Source of the DNA: Streptomyces sp. NBC_01232
GTDB taxonomy: Bacteria > Actinomycetota > Actinomycetes > Streptomycetales > Streptomycetaceae
Reading direction: 5' to 3'
DNA length: 64,000 nt
Assembly (NCBI RefSeq): GCF_035989885.1
Contig: NZ_CP108518.1
Span: forward strand, 6,749,001-6,813,000
The position numbers and the translations under genes were made by a program. Position 1 is the first letter of the stretch. Each line of letters begins with the position of its first letter. This document shows positions 61,431 through 64,000 of the stretch, piece after piece. The notes below the pieces were generated by a model. That model searched no databases and was not told the origin of the DNA. It saw nothing but the letters and a program-made list of their open reading frames with translations.

Positions 61431-61486
61431 AGGTCCTGTCGTCGAAGGAGCGCCGCGGGCCAGGCGGGACCTTGACGACAGGACCT
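61431..61486. mobile_element. short element with 13-bp perfect terminal inverted repeats
   Basis: AGGTCCTGTCGTC (61431-61443) faces GACGACAGGACCT (61474-61486), with 30 bp between. The repeats extend, with one extra base, to AAGG/CCTT. The right end overlaps the LysR stop codon (CTA at 61485-61487). It looks like the collapsed ends of an IS or a MITE; the 61244-61430 stretch next to it has no good gene. Confidence 0.5.
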
Positions 61487-62324
61487 AGAGGCGTGTCGCG
61501 GTGCGGACGAGGTCGGCGACGGCTCTGGACCTGCTGTGCGGTGGCCAGGCGATGACGGTCGTGACAGCCGGTGCGTCCGGCACCGGCACCGTCGCATGAT
61601 CGTCGCGCAGGTGGGCTCGGAGGGACTCGGGCACGACCGCGCAGGCCCGTCCGAGCGCGATCAGCTGGAACAGCTGGGTGTGGTCGCGCACCTGCGGGCC
61701 GGGTCCGTCCGGATAGCCCCCGCCCCGTCGGGGCCAGCGTGGCAGGGGCAGGTCCGTCAGGGTGGTGACCTCGGCCATCGACATACGGGGTCGGCTCGCC
61801 AAGGGGTGCCCCGCGGGCAGGACCACGACCTGCTGTTCGGTGTGCAGGTCCTCGGCGTCGAGTCCGGCCGTCGTGTCGAAGGGCCGCTGGAGCAGGGCAA
61901 CGTCGGCACGCCCGTCGCGCAGCATCCTTTCCTGCTCGCCGGGCCCGCACAGCATCACCTCGACGGGGACCGCGCCGGGCTCGGCGGCGTAGGCGTCCAG
62001 CAGCTTCGACAAGAGTTCGCTGGACGCTCCGGCTTTCGTGGCCAGCACCACACCGGGCAGCTCGGCAGCTGCGCGACGGGTGCGGCGTTCGGCGGCCTCG
62101 ACCGCGTCGAGCGCGGCCCGGGCCTCCCGCAGAAGCACCGACCCGGCCTCGGTCAGGGCGACCGCGCGAGCAGTGCGGTGCAGCAGAACCACTCCGAGCC
62201 GCCGCTCGAGCTGCTGGATCGCCCGCGACAGCGGTGGCTGCGCCATGGCGAGCCGCTGCGCCGCCCGCCCGAAGTGCAACTCCTGCGCGACGGCGACGAA
62301 GTATCGCAACTCCCGCGTCTCCAC
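61485..62324 (-). CDS. LysR family regulator
   Basis: A 279-residue LysR protein. N-terminal HTH (ELRYFVAVAQELHFGRAAQR, LAMAQPPLSRAIQQLERRLG), followed by a two-lobe effector domain with 'VALLQRPFD' and a hinge region. GTG 62324 is used since the conserved E-T-R-E-L-R-Y-F follows; upstream frame is shadow. Its TAG stop is formed within the inverted repeat of the small element at 61431-61486, so the C-terminus may have been altered by insertion. It diverges from the SDR gene at 62429, the probable target. Confidence 0.9.
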   Translation of the reverse strand: METRELRYFVAVAQELHFGRAAQRLAMAQPPLSRAIQQLERRLGVVLLHRTARAVALTEAGSVLLREARAALDAVEAAERRTRRAAAELPGVVLATKAGASSELLSKLLDAYAAEPGAVPVEVMLCGPGEQERMLRDGRADVALLQRPFDTTAGLDAEDLHTEQQVVVLPAGHPLASRPRMSMAEVTTLTDLPLPRWPRRGGGYPDGPGPQVRDHTQLFQLIALGRACAVVPESLRAHLRDDHATVPVPDAPAVTTVIAWPPHSRSRAVADLVRTATRL

Positions 62325-62353
62325 CGCGTCATCGTACCGGCGCTCACCACGAC

Positions 62354-62372
62354 CGATATCCGTGCGGTATCG
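62354..62372. promoter_or_regulatory. CGATA-TCCGTGCGG-TATCG LysR-box candidate
   Basis: 19-bp imperfect-centre dyad with perfect 5-bp arms, between the LysR GTG (62324) and the SDR ATG (62429). Size and place fit a LysR recognition site. Confidence 0.55.
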
Positions 62373-62428
62373 CCGCCCACCCAGTCGGTCTTGGACGTCC
62401 CGCCCGGGTCCGCACCACGCTTGACGAC

Positions 62429-63154
62429 ATGAGTGAACAGACGATCGCGCTGGTGACCGGTGCGAACAAAGGAATCGGATACGAGATCGCGGCCGGCCTG
62501 GGCGCCCTCGGCTGGCGGATCGGCGTGGGCGCGCGGGATCAACAGCGCCGCGACGCCGCGGTGGAGAAGCTGCGCGCAGCCGGGGCCGATGCGTTCGGCG
62601 TGCCGCTCGACGTGGCGGACGACGCAAGTGCGGCCGCCGCGGCCGAGCTGATCGCCGACCGCGCCGGAGGGCTCGACGTCCTGGTCAACAACGCCGCGAT
62701 CACCGGCGGCATGCCGCAGACGCCCACCACGGTCGATCCCGCGACCGTACGGGTCGTCGTGGAAACCAACGTGATCGGGGTCATCCGCGTCACCAACGCG
62801 ATGCTGCCCATGCTGCGCGGCTCGGCATCGCCGCGGATCGTGAACATGTCCAGCAGCGTCGGCTCGCTCGCCCTGCAGACCACGCCCGGCATCGACATGG
62901 GCCCGGTTCCCACTGCGTACTTGGCGTCCAAGACCTTCCTCAACGCCGTCACCGTCCAATACGCCAAGGAACTGAGCGACACCAGCATCCTGATCAACTC
63001 CGGCTGCCCAGGCTTCACCGCCACCGACCTCAACGGCTTCCAGGGCGTCCGCACTCCCCACCAGGGCGCGGCGATCGCGATGCGCCTCGCGACCCTGCCC
63101 GACGACGGACCGACCGGCGGATTCTTCGACGACGGCGGAACAGTGCCCTGGTGA
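62429..63154 (+). CDS. SDR family oxidoreductase (NAD(P)-dependent)
   Basis: A 241-residue short-chain dehydrogenase. Cofactor loop ALVTGANKGIGYEIAAGLGA, NNAAITGG, catalytic Ser in NMSSSVGSLAL and the Tyr-Lys pair in TAYLASKTFL (Y-x3-K). It ends GGFFDDGGTVPW, a terminus typical of the carbonyl-reductase-like SDR group under LysR control in streptomycetes. ATG 62429 is chosen as the first Met in frame before the cofactor loop. Divergent from LysR. Substrate unknown. Confidence 0.9.
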   Translation: MSEQTIALVTGANKGIGYEIAAGLGALGWRIGVGARDQQRRDAAVEKLRAAGADAFGVPLDVADDASAAAAAELIADRAGGLDVLVNNAAITGGMPQTPTTVDPATVRVVVETNVIGVIRVTNAMLPMLRGSASPRIVNMSSSVGSLALQTTPGIDMGPVPTAYLASKTFLNAVTVQYAKELSDTSILINSGCPGFTATDLNGFQGVRTPHQGAAIAMRLATLPDDGPTGGFFDDGGTVPW

Positions 63155-63448
63155 CGGTGTGCGCGGCCGGGGCCACGCCGGTCGGCCGCCTGATCGGCGC
63201 CCTTCCGCATGATCCGGCCGGTGTGGGAAGGGAAAACAAAGCGACCGGAATTGTTGATTCCGAACCTAAATTCCGTTACGGATTCTACTATTCCGATTGG
63301 TTTGGAGTGGACATTACTTGTGGGTATGATCTTGGTCGACGCTCCGGTGAGGGTGTCGATATGCAAGTTCACCGCAAAATCAACCTTGGTGGCCCACAGG
63401 GCAAGAGGCATTGATCTTTGCTGGTTGTAGCGTTAGCGGGGGCGTTTC

Positions 63449-63595
63449 GTGTCAGGTCCAGGCTCAGAGTTGACCACTCTGGGTGCAGTTCGTCTTTTCG
63501 TCACGGCAATGACCGCCCTGCTTTCCCTGCCGTCCCACGAGGGCTCGGCCGACGCCTTATCGGTGTCCAGCCCCTCCTGTCACGGCCTTCTGTAG
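63449..63595 (+). CDS. possible 48-residue small protein
   Basis: GTG start 63449 with GCGGGGGC 5 nt upstream. The product has one hydrophobic stretch (LGAVRLFVTAMTALLSLP), then a Ser-rich end. No homology recognised. Could be a small membrane peptide or simply chance. Confidence 0.22.
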   Translation: MSGPGSELTTLGAVRLFVTAMTALLSLPSHEGSADALSVSSPSCHGLL

Positions 63596-63891
63596 TCGCC
63601 CACGGCGGGCGTCGCTCCCGGTCTGGCCATGCCAGAGGACTGAGCAGTCCCGAGTTGGTGCGGTCGGCCGTCTTCGCAGGATTCCGCGATACTCGGCTCC
63701 ACTGCCCGGCCGAGCCCTTTCCGTTCCGTGGCCGGCCTGCTGAGGCATTTACCCGGCTGCCGTCTCACAGGCACGCCCATCGGATCCCGCGGCATCCCGA
63801 AAGCGGACCCTTTCGTTGAGTGCACATAATCGACCCCGGCCCAGTCGGGGAGTGTCGTGCTGCCCGCAGATCGACGGAAATCAAGACGCAT
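63580..63891 (-). CDS. possible hypothetical protein
   Basis: Minus-strand frame of 103 residues from ATG 63891, with GAGGG six nt upstream. It is basic and Pro/Gly-rich (MRLDFRRSAGSTTLPDWAGV at the start). Third codon positions are only moderately G/C. I recognise no family. It overlaps the plus-strand small ORF candidate, so at most one is likely to be real. Confidence 0.3.
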   Translation of the reverse strand: MRLDFRRSAGSTTLPDWAGVDYVHSTKGSAFGMPRDPMGVPVRRQPGKCLSRPATERKGLGRAVEPSIAESCEDGRPHQLGTAQSSGMARPGATPAVGDYRRP

Positions 63892-64000
63892 GGCACGCCC
63901 TCGCCTTCTTGAATTCGCAATCAAATGGACGGCGATTTCGGGAACTTGCCAAGATCGTTTTTCCCAGTAAAGTGATGATCAACTTCTGGTTACGGGCCGG

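Larger units (their letters stand above)
63155..64000. other. 846-bp lower-G+C region without a confident gene
   Basis: Base composition drops clearly from about 63230 to 63320 and again near 63890-63990 compared with the rest of the window. The hexamer ATTCCG or its complement occurs four to five times between 63246 and 63295. Frames present (63151-63414 plus, 63418-63819 plus) show no Streptomyces third-position pattern or family match. Two weak small-ORF candidates are listed separately. Confidence 0.5.

Noticed and set aside
63151..63414. 87-codon plus frame overlapping the SDR stop
   Set aside because: It overlaps the SDR end with GTGA but has no ribosome site, covers the A/T-rich patch, and lacks coding bias; an unlikely gene.

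Overview
The window is about 72% G+C with very strong third-position G/C, and it encodes a WhiB-type Fe-S regulator, an SsgA-like sporulation/cell-division protein, acyl-ACP desaturase, WXG100-type proteins, F420-dependent LLM oxidoreductases and MAB_1171c/ImmA pairs. Together these point to a Streptomyces or close relative chromosome. No rRNA, tRNA or CRISPR array was seen. Most of the window looks like ordinary chromosome of small operons and divergent regulator/target pairs. Mobile DNA is limited to one damaged IS481-type transposase and one short relic bounded by inverted repeats.

Layout: 1-5 kb holds a regulator tail, a GH4 glycosidase, a drug-efflux MFS protein with a C-terminal winged-helix-like extension, and a GPP34 protein. 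5-9 kb holds NUDIX and XRE-cupin genes diverging from a thioredoxin-reductase-like flavoprotein, then an FAD monooxygenase. 8.8-11 kb holds a divergent ATP-dependent DNA ligase and LigD-type primase-polymerase (split NHEJ-type enzymes, with no Ku in the window). 11-15 kb holds NUDIX, DUF3291, a small hypothetical gene, an alpha/beta hydrolase with a convergent TetR, and WhiB. 15.2-17.8 kb is a tightly overlapping four-gene WXG100-type cassette. 17.9-23 kb holds a desaturase with a strong operator, an ABC-F ATPase, an SsgA-like protein and an NCS1 permease. 23-30 kb holds TetR-amidohydrolase, a secreted Asp-box protein, GNAT, YciI, endonuclease V and a saccharopine-dehydrogenase-like enzyme.

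30-39 kb: a secreted PKD/three-repeat surface protein diverges from a complete beta-oxidation operon (alpha-methylacyl-CoA racemase, F420-type LLM oxidoreductase, acyl-CoA dehydrogenase, thiolase, FadB-like multifunctional protein). A KstR-like palindrome lies upstream and a perfect 13-bp terminator hairpin closes the operon. 39-42.3 kb: a small helical protein followed 8 bp later by a ~970-residue NB-ARC/TPR/Sel1 NLR-like STAND ATPase. The C-terminus of the small protein and the N-terminus of the NLR carry the same short motif (N-x-G-I-[IV]-S-L-G-D-x-A-[ST]-N-T-V). This is the layout expected of an effector/NLR pair that signals through a shared amyloid-type motif, and it is the most interesting system in the window.

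42.4-54.6 kb: hypothetical genes, a WYL regulator/VOC pair, the IS481 transposase lacking one catalytic Asp, a MerR/acyl-CoA synthetase pair, a BCCT transporter, secreted sphingomyelinase, an MpaB-family oxygenase and a secreted M1 aminopeptidase. 55-63.2 kb: an SCO6745-family protein, Tex, an ImmA/MAB_1171c/SDR operon behind a leader with a terminator-like hairpin, an IR-bounded relic, and a LysR/SDR divergent pair. The last ~850 bp are markedly less G+C-rich and carry no confident gene.
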